Shown piece after piece: positions 10,201 to 22,200 of a stretch of 64,000 bases of DNA. Numbering within the stretch: position 1 is the first letter of the stretch; every line of letters begins with the position of its first letter. The notes below the pieces were generated by a model. The model saw only the letters and a list, made by a program, of their open reading frames with translations, ran no database searches and was not told the DNA's origin. The position numbers and the translations under genes are program-made. Origin of the DNA: Rotaria macrura (lineage: Eukaryota; Rotifera; Eurotatoria; Philodinida; Philodinidae); NCBI GenBank assembly GCA_900239685.1, contig OENT01000146.1, forward strand, positions 123,408-187,407, written 5' to 3'.

Positions 10201-13200
10201 CCGATTTGATTTCTTCAGTAGTTTCAAATACAAGATGTTCGATACCGTGCTTACTTTCGTCTTCATCAGACAGTTGTGCTGTCTGCACGATTTCGTTTTC
10301 AGATTGATCTCGTTCCTCTTCATCGTCGCTGTGGTGAGAAGATTGATGGCTGATATTCTCATGACTCAATTCTCGTTTTAGTATTTTTGTGCCCTTCTCT
10401 GAAAGCGTTGTGGAACTTTCAAAGAGAGGTCCGTGTGTATCTTGGGTGATCGATTGAGATAATCCGGTGGTAATATTCCCTATAGTTGGTGATAGTTCAT
10501 CTCCGCGTACGCTTAGCTGTTGCAAATCAAGTGATAGTTTTTCTTCCATTTCGAATTCATCAGATTTCATGGAGACTTGTTTAGAAGAGCTGGAGTCTTG
10601 TAACGGTTCTGATTTGATTTCTTGAGTAGCTTCAAATACAAGATGTTCGATACCGTGCTTACTTTCGTCTTGATCGGATAGTTTTGTTGACTGCACGATT
10701 TCTGTTTCCGATTGATCTGGTTCCTCTTCGTCGTCGCTGTGGTGAGAAGATTGATGACTTATTTTATCATGACTTAATTCCCGTTGTAGTAGTTCTGTGC
10801 TCTTCTCTGCAAGCATTGTGGAACTTTGAAGAATAGGTCCGTGTGTATCTTGTTCCATCGATTGAGTTGATTCGGTGATAACACTTTCTATTGTTGGTGA
10901 TTGTTCATCTCCGGCTGGGCTTAGCTGTTGTAAATCCGATGATTGTTTTTCTTCTACTTCGAATTCATCAGATTTCATGGAGACTTGTTCAGAAGAGCTG
11001 GAGTCTTGTAATGGTTCTGATTTGATTTCTTCAGTAGTTTCAAATACAAGATGTTCGATACCGTGCTTACTTTCGTCTTCATCGAACTGTTTTGTTGGCT
11101 GCACGATTTCGTTTTCCGATTGATCTTGTTCCGCGTCGTCGTCGCTATGGTGTGAGGATTGATGACTAATTTTATCATGATTTAATTCTCGTTTTAGTAG
11201 TTCTGTGCCCATCTCTGCAAGCGTTGTGGAACTTTGAAGAATAGGTTCGTGTGTATCTTGGGCGATCGATTGAGATAATCCTGTGGTAATATTCTCTATT
11301 GTTGGTGATTGCTGATCTTCAAAATCGCTTAAGTGTTTTAATTCTGGTGATGGTTCTAGTTGCACTTTGGGTTCATCGGATTTGAGGGCGACTAGGTCAG
11401 AAGAGCTGGCGTCTTGTAATGGTTCCGATTTGATTTCTTGAGTAGGTTGAAGTACAAGGTGTTCGATACCATGGCTAGTTTCGTCTTCATCGGATAGATG
11501 TGCTGAATTCACGATTTCTTTTTCAGGTTGATCTGGTTCCACTTCTTCGTCGCTATGGTGAGTAGATTTGGACCTGATTTCATCAGAACTTAGTTGGGTA
11601 TTAAGTTCTTCTTGATTCTGAATGACTGATGGTTGTTGGTCATCATGTTTGAGTGAGGTAGAGGATTCCAGGACTAACTGATGAATTGGTCGTTGATGTT
11701 CAAGTTCTACTTCCGATTCTTCTTCGTCTGTAGTTTCATGAGATGATTTGATTGTAGTTTCATCAGCTTGTAAGCTTTGTTCTAGCTGTGTCTGCTGTTT
11801 TTCAAGATGTGGTTCGATGACAAAATCAGGCTGATTGTTTTCTTGTCGATCGGGCGGTTGGTGTTCGGAAAGGTTTTCAATATGTTCTTCATTTTCTTCG
11901 TCTAATTTTTCAGAAGACCCAATATAAAATTCTCGTCCATATTCAGATCCGTCTTCTTCCGATGACGGAGCTGATGCAAGAATAAATTTAACATTGCTAA
12001 GTTTTTGTACCGATTCATCTTCTTGTTCCAATTCAGTTTTCTCTTCTGGTGCTATGGTACTTTCACGAGGATGCTGTTCGACATTTTCGTATTCACTTAA
12101 CGTCACAGATTTTGTTTCTTCTTCTGGAATCCTGTATGTCACTTGAGTAATTATATCATCTTGATCTGGATCTGTTTCTGTCATTGATAGAGGTTCAGTA
12201 ATTATAGGTTCAATACTCCATTGTTTTTCATAAGATTCTTCGTTCACTCGGTCTTTGTCAGATGTGTAGGGAATTTCACTGATAATTATATTTTGTTTAA
12301 ATGTTGATTGATCTGCACGATCATTATCACCGAATTCATGTTGTTCTTCTAGTTTTTCATGGATATTTTCTTCATCGGACTTTTCAGAATAGTGAATAAA
12401 GAATTCATCCGTAGGAACTTTTGCTTCTTGCGGATCGTGGTCGTCATGGTGTTCAACTGACTCAGCCACTTCGGTTTCATGCATTTTAGCGATCGGCTTT
12501 TGTTCTGATTTAATAGCATCTGGAACTTGTTGAATTTCTTCCACATGTTCTTCGTGTTGAGAGGATTGACCACTGCTGACTTTTTCCGAGCCAAGTCTTT
12601 GTTCGACTTTTAATTTATCGTGTATTTCAGTTATTATTTTTTCAAGAGATGCTATCCTATTGTCTTCAGTAGTTCGAGATACTTCATCAGCACTGAATAT
12701 CTGATCTTGTTCGTCGTCTAGTTTTTCTATTTTTTCATCCTCCATCAGTGGAGATAGTTCAGAAGTGATTTCTTTTGAGCTTAATTTTCGTTCAAGTTCA
12801 TATTCACGTGTGTCATAGGCTTCATCAATTTGTTCTGTCACTGCTGATGTTAATAATTCTCCTGCAGCTGTCTCCGACGATTTGATAATATTCTCATGAG
12901 TGACTGATTGTGATTCAGATTCATGATCATGTACTGCATCTTCATATTGAGCACCTGTTGCAGTCGATGGAATCAATTGCTCTCCAAAAGACATTAATGG
13001 TTGATGATGATCTTCTTCAGTAATTTCTGTAACTTGAATTTTCATTTCATCTGAACTTGTTATTGATTCTGGTTCTTGTTGTTCTGTTTCATATTCATTT
13101 TCTTCGTGTTCACTGGGCTCAGAACTTTCGATAATACATTCTCCGACACTTGGTCGTCGTTCTTGTTCTTGGTTTTCTTCTTCGAGATCCTGTTGGAATG

Positions 13201-16200
13201 TATCTTGACTTTGTTCCAAGTTGACAGATTGTTTATCTTGATCTTCTACGATAGTCTCAGCTGATTCAGCAACAGTTTCCTTGGCACTGAGTGTCAGTTC
13301 TGTTTGAAATTGCTCTGCCACTGCTGCTGCCACTACTGCTGCTGCCAGTGCTGCTCCTGCTACTGCTGTTGCTTTTAATAACTCTTCTTCAACTGTATCC
13401 GACGATTCGATAATATTCTCATGAGTAACAGATTGTGATTCAGATTCATGATCATGTACTGCATCTTCATATTGAGCACCTGTTGCAGTCGATGGAATCA
13501 ATTGCTCTCCAAAAGACATTAATGGTTGATGATGATCTTCTTTAGTAATTTCCGTAACTTGAATTTTCATTTCATCTGAACTTGTTATTGATTCTGGTTC
13601 TTGTTGTTCTGTTTCATATTCATTTTCTTCGTGTTCACTGGGCTCAGAACTTTCGATAAAACATTCTCCGACACTTGGTCGTCGTTCGTGTTCTTGTTTT
13701 TCTTCTTCGATATCTTGTTGGAATACATCTGGACTCTGTTCCAAGTTGACAGACTGTTTATCTTGATCTTCTACGATAGTTTCAGCTGATTCAGCAACAA
13801 TGCCCTCTGTATTGAGTTTCTGTTCTGTTTGCAAGTTTTCTGCTCCTTCTGGTTCTTCTTCAAACTCATTTTCATGAGCTGATTTTTCTTCGATTATGTG
13901 TTCATCGGCTTCAGTGATGATTTCGACTTGTTTTCCGGACTCCGATGTTTCTCGAAGATGATGTTGTTCGTCTTCTTCAGCTGTCTCTGGTGATTCGACA
14001 ACAGTCTCATTGTTATCTAGTTGTTCTTCAGTTCGATATTGGTCTTCTTGTTCATCTGTGATGAAATCAGCGAATTCAGGAGATTTCATATGAACGTTGT
14101 TCTCGTTTATTACAGGTTCTGGTTCGTATTCTTCTGTTACATTCTTTTCTTCATAGCGATTTTGTTCTTCTCCGAATAGTCCTGAAGACATTTGTAAGAC
14201 CGGTATATTTCTTAAGATCCGTTGCATTTCATCGACTTCTTTTTGTTCATTTTCTTCTGTTTCAATGACATCATGATATAGTTTTAAAACACGTTCTAAG
14301 CTCAATGTTGGCTTATATTCTTCGTCTTCGTCGTCGTGAACGATTGGTTCGACAGATTTAACAACGGGTGTGTCAACAGTAGATTTTGCTTCAGGTTCTT
14401 CTTCGTTTGCGTGATCACTTCCATGAAGTGATTTTACATGGATGTTAGCGTCACTTGACTTTGGTTCTGTTTCATCAGTTTCATTATCTTCGTGTTGATC
14501 ATCATTGACCTCTGAAAGTTCGACATTGACATCGTCGTTAGTTAATTTGTGTTCTTTTTCATATTGATGTTGTTCATCTGTCTGTTGAAAATTTTCTTCT
14601 TCTTCTTCTTTTTCTTCAACAGTTTCAACAAATTCTTTTAAGGGCATTGCCAATATTTCAGAGAGATCTTTCTCGTATATCTCGCTAGGTTTTGTTTTAA
14701 TCTGTTCTGTAAATTCTATTGATTCCGGTTCATATTGTTCATCTTCATGTTCGTATGATTCATCGGGTTTATGCATCATTTGTTCAGTACTCGAAGTCCA
14801 TTGAACTTTCTCGATTCCTTGTTGTTGATCGTGTTCTTTTTCATGTAACGGACAAGATTGAACGGAACTAGCCATTGATTGATTTGCATGTTGATTAGTA
14901 TCTTCCATCGATGGAATGACTAGTGAAATTGCAGTTAGTTTTTGTTCAGGCTCATGTTCTTCTTCGAATTGATCTTGTTCCTCGGTCTGTCGAGTGTTTG
15001 CTTCACTTAATTCGATAAATTGTTTTGTAGATGGTTGTAATGATTCGGAACGATCGTGTTCAACTGTTTCACCGTGTTCTAACAAGATCTGTTCAGAATC
15101 TATAGTCGATTCTGGTTTGCATTGTTGTATTTCATATTGATCTTCATCTATATTTTGTTCGCTGAGATCTGAAGATCCAGTTGAAACTTGATCTGTGTTT
15201 AATATCTCTTGAATTTCATCTATTTGTTCTTGTCTATGTTTGTCATTTTCACTTGATTTTCTATATTCATATAATACGTGTTCGAAACTTAAGGTTGGCT
15301 CGTATTGTTGTTCATCGTTTTCAGTTGATTGAACGTCAGATTGAGTTGTGCTAAGATCTTTTTCTTGCTTAACTAAATCTTTATCTTCTTCGTGATCGCT
15401 TTCACTAGGTGATTCTACGTGTATCATTTCACCACTCAATTCTCGTTCGATTTTATATTCGTCTATTGAATGAAGTTCATCACCGATTGCCGACTCCTGT
15501 TTTACTGTCGGTTCATCATAATGTTTTTCTTCAATGATTTCTTTTGATTCGATATTTAAGTTGTCAGAAACTATCTTTGGTTGTAAGTCGTCGTGTTCAA
15601 TTTCATATCGATCTTCATGATCATGTTCATTTGGTTCTGATATTCCTCTGATGGTGTGTTCAGTAGTTACATTTGGTTCAATTTGATGATCTTCTTCAAG
15701 CTCTTGCTTAATTTCTGTAGTTTGAATAGGAGATGATGCTATTTGCATGATATTCGAACCAAAACTCGTTTCAAGCACAGCTTCGTCGATTACCGGTGAT
15801 GATGGAACAACTGCAATATCATCCTTTAGAAGTTTTCGTTCATGTTTATGTTCTTCATCGTCTTGTTCGTGATCAGTTTGATGAGATGATTCTAAAGTAA
15901 TATGATCACCACTTGATTGTAGTTTGAGTTGAAATTGATTCTCTTCACGATTTTCGCTAGCTTCTTTTTCTTCTTGCCATGATTCGTGCTCATGATCTCC
16001 CGTTTCTTCTTCCACAGTTTCTAATGGTTCAACAATATTTGAATCACTCGATGAGTTGTCTTCATCTTCATAGAGATTTTCTTTGTCATGTTTTTGTTCC
16101 GTATCAAATTCAAGTGTTTCCATGAATCGTTGAGAGCCTACTGATGGTTCGGAACGATCGTGTTCATCTGCTTCAGTTGATTCCATTTTACCGAGATCTG

Positions 16201-19200
16201 AACTTGTGATAGATTCTGATTCATACTGTTGAGTGTCATATTTTGGTTCGAATTGATCTTCTTCTTGTTTTTCTTGTTCATGAACATCAGAGAATTGAAC
16301 AGCTTCACTGTCAAAGTTCGATTTGTATTCAGATTCTTGTTGATTTTGATCTGTCGTTTGTTTTGAACTTGAAGACTGTTCATAATCTTGTCGATCGTTC
16401 ATGAATTCAGTTGGTGATGTTGACTCGATACTAATTTGTTCTTCACTTCTTTTTGATTCTAGTCCCAACTGAGTTTCTAATTTTGTTTGTTCTTTTAACG
16501 TTTCTTGCTGAGACATAAGTGAACTTTTTGGATCATCGGGCAATATTTCATATACATCATCATCAGATTCACTGAAATTGAATGTTTCTATTTCAGTCTT
16601 TTGAGAACTTAATCTTCGATCAAAATTTTTCTCTTTGGTTGTTTCTGATTCGTCAGCTTCAGTATCATCAAGTCGTACTATTTTCGTATGTTTATCAGTT
16701 TGAGATTGATCAACGTGTATCTTTCCCTTCTCAATTAGATCTGATGTTTCAACCATGGCTCTTTCATTGTTAAATCTTAGTTCACCATCATAATGTGTTT
16801 CATCTTCTTCATGATCACTTTCATGAGGTGATTCTAAAGCAATATGATCACCGCTTGACTTTGGTTCGATTTCATATTCATCTGTTTCACCGGTTGGTTT
16901 TGCATGTTCTACTAGTTGTTCATCTTCAACTTTTTCTACGTTTTCAATTTTAGTTTCATGAGCGATGGATTTTTCATGAGATTGATATTGATCTTCTTCT
17001 TCGTTCTTGTGTTCAATAATAATTTGAGATGATTCATCGAATTCTTGTATCGAAGATGTCAACGGTTCCGGATGATCTTGTTCAAGCAGATCAGTTGATA
17101 AGTGAGCTTCTTCCTGCTCATGTTGACTAACGTCTGGAGATTCAGTAATAATTTGTTCAGAACTGGTCGTTCGTTCAAATCCATAGTCTTCTTCGGATCG
17201 CGGTTTTATTTCGTAGATTTCTTGATGAACTGAGATTGGTACTATTTCCGTTGCTGAAGTTTGTTCATATTGATCTTGTTCTGTTATTGGAGAAGTTTGA
17301 AAAGCGAGTTTATCAATACTGAGTTTTTGTTCAGACTTCGTTTGTTCATGATCACTTGCATCAGATGATTCAGAACGAATATCAACATCACTGGATCTTT
17401 GTTCGATTTGATAGTTATCTTCAGCACGAGTTTCACCGGCTTCTTTTTTTGACTCGAAAATTTCTTCATCATGTTGTTTGTGTTCTTCTTCGATGTCTTC
17501 ATGAGATTCTACAATTACTTCATCTGGAGTTAGTTTTTCTTCTGATCCATATTCATCTTTTCGTTCTATCGTGTGTAAAATGTCCCATGTAGTTGACTCG
17601 ACGAAGTCTTGAGCAAATGATACTGTCAATGGGTCTGCAAGTTCTTGTTCCACGAAGTCAGCTGATTTGATTTTAATTTTATCTGCAGTTGTAATTGATT
17701 CATGTTCGTATTGATCTTGTTCACGATTGATTTCATACGATGATTCTAAATGAATGTCTTCATCGTTTGATTTCAGTTTCATTTCATAGTCAGTTTCACT
17801 GGCTCTGTCTTCGTATTCTGCCACTTCTTCTTCTTCAGTTGTTTTTGGAACTATATGACTAATCTCATCAGCGGTTAGATTTTCTTGAGATTCATATTCA
17901 TCTTGCGGAAGTAGTTCAGTCGGCAGAACTTTTATGTCATGTGAACTTGCCATTGATACAGACTCGTACTGATCTTCTTCGTGTTCATGTTTGCTCGGTG
18001 CAAAAGGTTCAACAATGATGTGCTCTGTGTTCAATTGTCGTTCTATTTCAGAATCTTTTTCGTGTTCTTGTTTTTCTTCGAATATTTCTTGCCGAACTGT
18101 TGCCGGAATTTCTTCAAATGTTGAACTTGATTTGTGCGGACTTTCTTTGATGATTGGAGAAGATTCAAGAACAACTTCATCATCACTAGGTTTGTGTTCA
18201 ACTTGAAATTGTTCTTTCTCTTCTTCATTATCACTTTCATGCGACGACTCTATGTGTATATCTTCACCGATTGATTTTAATTCAGTTCTATATTCATGTG
18301 TTTCACCGGTTTCGTCTGCTTGCACTAATCGCTCTTGATCATGATCATGTTTTTCTTCTAAACTTTGAAAATCTTCCTTTTCGTCGGCTTGCTCAGTATC
18401 TATTTCAGTTGTTTCGATGAATGGCTGTTGAGAAACTATTAATGATCCATGATGATCTTGTTCTTGTTTTTCATGTTCACTAAACTCAGGAGATTGAATA
18501 GGTTCCTTCTCGAAATTTAGTCTTTGTTCGAGATCATGTTGTTCGTCTGTAGGAGTTTGCTGTTCACTTAATGCCTGTTCATATTCTTCGATAGATTCCG
18601 ACGAGTGTGTATGCAGTTGTTTCGATTCTAGTTGATTATCATATCCTGTTGTCTGCTTTTTCTCTTCCGTTTCATCAAGATGCGTCATTAGAGATTTTTC
18701 AATCGTCGGAAGTTGTTCATGTTGTTCTCGTTCGATTTCAGTTCTTAGTGTTTGTTGAACATGTTCTTCTTGCAGTTGTTCTTCATGATCGAGTGGATGA
18801 GTTAAATCGACAATAATATTTTGTGAACATAAATTTTGTTGAACTTCATCTAGACTACTTGATAGTTGTTGATGTTTATAATCGCTATCATAATCTATTT
18901 GAGTCATCGATGAAGGTTCAATTATCTTATCCGTACTCCATGTTCGTTCTATTTGATATTGTTCATTTTCATCTCGTTCTTCCATTTGACTTTCATGTTC
19001 ATCAATTTCCTCATCAGATTTACCATCACCATGAAGATTATCCTCGATCATAATCTGCTGTTTGGTTTTTTGTGGAACTTCAGACGTTAAATCTACTTCT
19101 AATTCTTGTTGTTCTCTTTGTTGAGATGTATTGAGTAAATTTTCAGCATGTTCTTGAATATTTTGTGTAATTTTTTCAAGTTCATTTATTTTTAATATTT

Positions 19201-22200
19201 CATCATTGGTTTCATCATTGATTAGAATCGATTCTTCTTGTGGCCATTTGTCTGTTTCTTGTCGAGTTAAAATAGTTCGATGTATAAATATTGGTGATTG
19301 ACTACTAAATGGCGATATTGTATCACGTTCTTCAATCTCTATCGTTAAATCATTTGTCTTTTGTGATAATGATATTGGTAAGTTTTCAATATCGTGTACG
19401 ATTTCACATAGTGATGATGTTGGATAATTTTCTTCTGTTGTAATAAATGATTCGGCAAGAATTTCTTCGTCAGAGTTAATTTTTTCTTCATGAATTTTCA
19501 TTGGTTTTTGTGACCATGAAGCAGCAAGCATCATATCATTCATTATTTCACGAAGATTATCGATGGATGGTGTTGATGGTTTTCGAACGGTTTCGGCATG
19601 TGATAGTAATGATGTACGTTCAACAAACGTTGAGCGTTGTGGATCACGTTCATAGAAAACATCACTTGAAACAAGTGGACTTTCTGGTATGAGTGGTTGT
19701 TCATATAGAGTTGTTTCTTTTGGTTTTTGTTTATGAAATAATGACCGATGTGCATCACCTTCATAGAAACTATCCGCACTTACACATGCATCTTCTGGTA
19801 TGAGTTGTGGTACATGTGTTTGAGGAGATTTCTTTTCCTGATGAGATTTGTCAGTTTCATAAAAGACACTACGCGTTATAACAGGTTCTTCAGGTATGAG
19901 ATGTGGATGTGTTTGTATGATTGATAATAATTGACCGTCCGGACCACGTTGAAAATATTCAGCCATCTGTTCGGGTGTCCAACCTAAATCTTGACGAACA
20001 GTTTCTTCGGCTATCTGTTCTTGTTGAATGTCACTTGGTTCTGTTTTCGCTTCATCCGTTTTTAATGTTGTTACATTTTCTTGTTTCGATTTAATATCAT
20101 TTGTAATACGACGAAGTTCATTCACATTTTGTTCAAATAAATCAATCAAACTGTAGTCTTGTTCTTGATGTATTTGATTTGTTAAATTATCATTTATTGT
20201 ACGAATTAAATTTTTCAATTCATCTAATTCGTATTCAATACGTAATTCATCTTGTTTATTCAAATTTATTTCAGATATAATGATTTTTAAATCATTAATT
20301 TTTGTAGATATATTACTGAAATTAGCTGATGTTAATTTCGCATTTTTCAAGTAATCAATAATGGAATAAATTTCATCAATTTTATCATCGAATTGTTCAA
20401 ATTGATCTTCAATTCTGAGAAGAGATGATGAACGTATTTTCTTAATTTCATGGATTTGTTCTTTAGCATCCGATACTGTTTGTTTATCTTGAATGAATTT
20501 TTCATTATCATAATTATCGTTTGTCGGCAATGGTGAGAATACTGGTGTTGAATTTAGGAGATTTTCATCTTGTACAGTACTTGATTCTTCCATGATCGAT
20601 GATGACATTACATCTGTTGAACTTACTGGATCATGTACAAGAGATTTTTTCGATAAGTCTTGTAAATTTTCATCTAATGATTGATTCGTTGTCATTGGCT
20701 CTGTTCTATGAAGAATTTGTTCATCATCAGTATCGCTATCAGTTAGAAATGTTTGATCGAATGTTTTTGGTAATTTAACAGTAGCACGTTTCATAACAGG
20801 TGATGAAAAATTTCTCAAATGTGTTTGCGCTTCTGATGTAGGTATTGGTTGTGCTATCCAAAATGAATTTTTTGTTTTAACTAATAGATATTGAGTTTTC
20901 GGTGTTTGTGCATCATAATGTATTTCAACAGATTCGGGTATATCAGGTAATGTTTCGATCATTGGTGATGTTTGAATAGCTAATGATTGTTGAAACATGC
21001 CGAGTTTTGAAATATCAAGTGGTGATGTTGCCATGTCAACTTTATGATGCGGTTCAAATTGTCCTTTAAGTGATTTAAGTATTGAACCAGTGACAGCTGT
21101 TACACCTTCATTGACAGCTAAACGTGAACGTAATACAGATAATTCATGTTCAGCTGTTAATAATTCTGATTGTAGTAGGGGTGATTCATTTTCAATAAGA
21201 TTTGTTATATTTTGTTCAAATGTTAATTTATTTGGCAATGGTAAACGACGATGATGTATTGGTGATTGCACATCGATATTGGACTTATGTTTATCATATT
21301 GTTCATCTAATTCTTGTTTATCTTCTTGAAACATGGATTGTTTTAATTGAATATCATTTAATTGTTCATATGTTGATATTAATGGTTGACTGGCCATTTC
21401 AGGTGAAACATTAGATTCTGTTATAGTGGTCATACGAGAAGAAGAAAAAGAAGGAAAATTCGTAGAAGGAGAAGTAGAAGAAAATAATAATGATGCCGAT
21501 GATGATGATGATGATGATGATGGTTCTTCTCCTTTGCCAACAAGAGTAACTACAAACAATAGAAAATAAGGAAAAGAAATGCGAGATGTATTAGCTTGAG
21601 AAGTCACTTTGCCCGGTTTGATTCTGCTGCTTATTTCTCTCTGTTTCTCTCATAATAAAATGAACTGAAAATAATGTGAACTAAAAACAAACAAGAATCC
21701 TAGTAGAAAACAAATATCTAGCGAATAAAAATAGAACACTTTACTTGTTTTTCTTAAAGATAATTTTGATCATAAAGAATTACGTATTACATAAAAACAA
21801 AAACCACCAAGACATTTTGTTTTTTCCTCTTTTCTTTTGCTAGTCGAAAGAAGCGCATAATTATTTCGTTATCATGAAAAGAAATATGAACAAAAGAAGA
21901 AAGAATAGATAAATATAAAACGACACATGAACAAAATAATAGTGAAAGTCAATTTCTTGAATCTCTTTCTCCTCAACGTTCTTTTTTTATTTTTCTCTTC
22001 CTATCAAATTTTTGCTAAGTAGCCGCTGGAGATGTTATTGAACGATTAGAAAAGATGAAGACAAAACAAAAAAGAAATCTATCGATCTTCATTTTACTTG
22101 AAGATAACAAAGAAGAAAGGAATAGAATGAATGAATGAAAGAATTACAAGCACATATGTAGATAAAAAAAAACGACAAATGAAAATCTCCAGTAAAATAT

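Noticed and set aside
10159-11178. Paired open frames on both strands, similar to each other and about 816 bp apart
   Set aside because: They are shadow frames of the 136-residue tandem repeats in the ankyrin giant exon; the repeated DNA makes them look alike.
13076-13789. Two similar + strand frames rich in Phe and Leu
   Set aside because: They are antisense shadows of the 525-bp duplicated acidic coding block (GAA/GAG codons read as TTC/CTC).
8081-21549. Interpreting the giant ORF as a separate intronless gene
   Set aside because: The apparent start lies upstream of a good acceptor whose phase matches the preceding ankyrin exon, and the 3' donor matches the next exon in phase. The ankyrin model uses both ends exactly.
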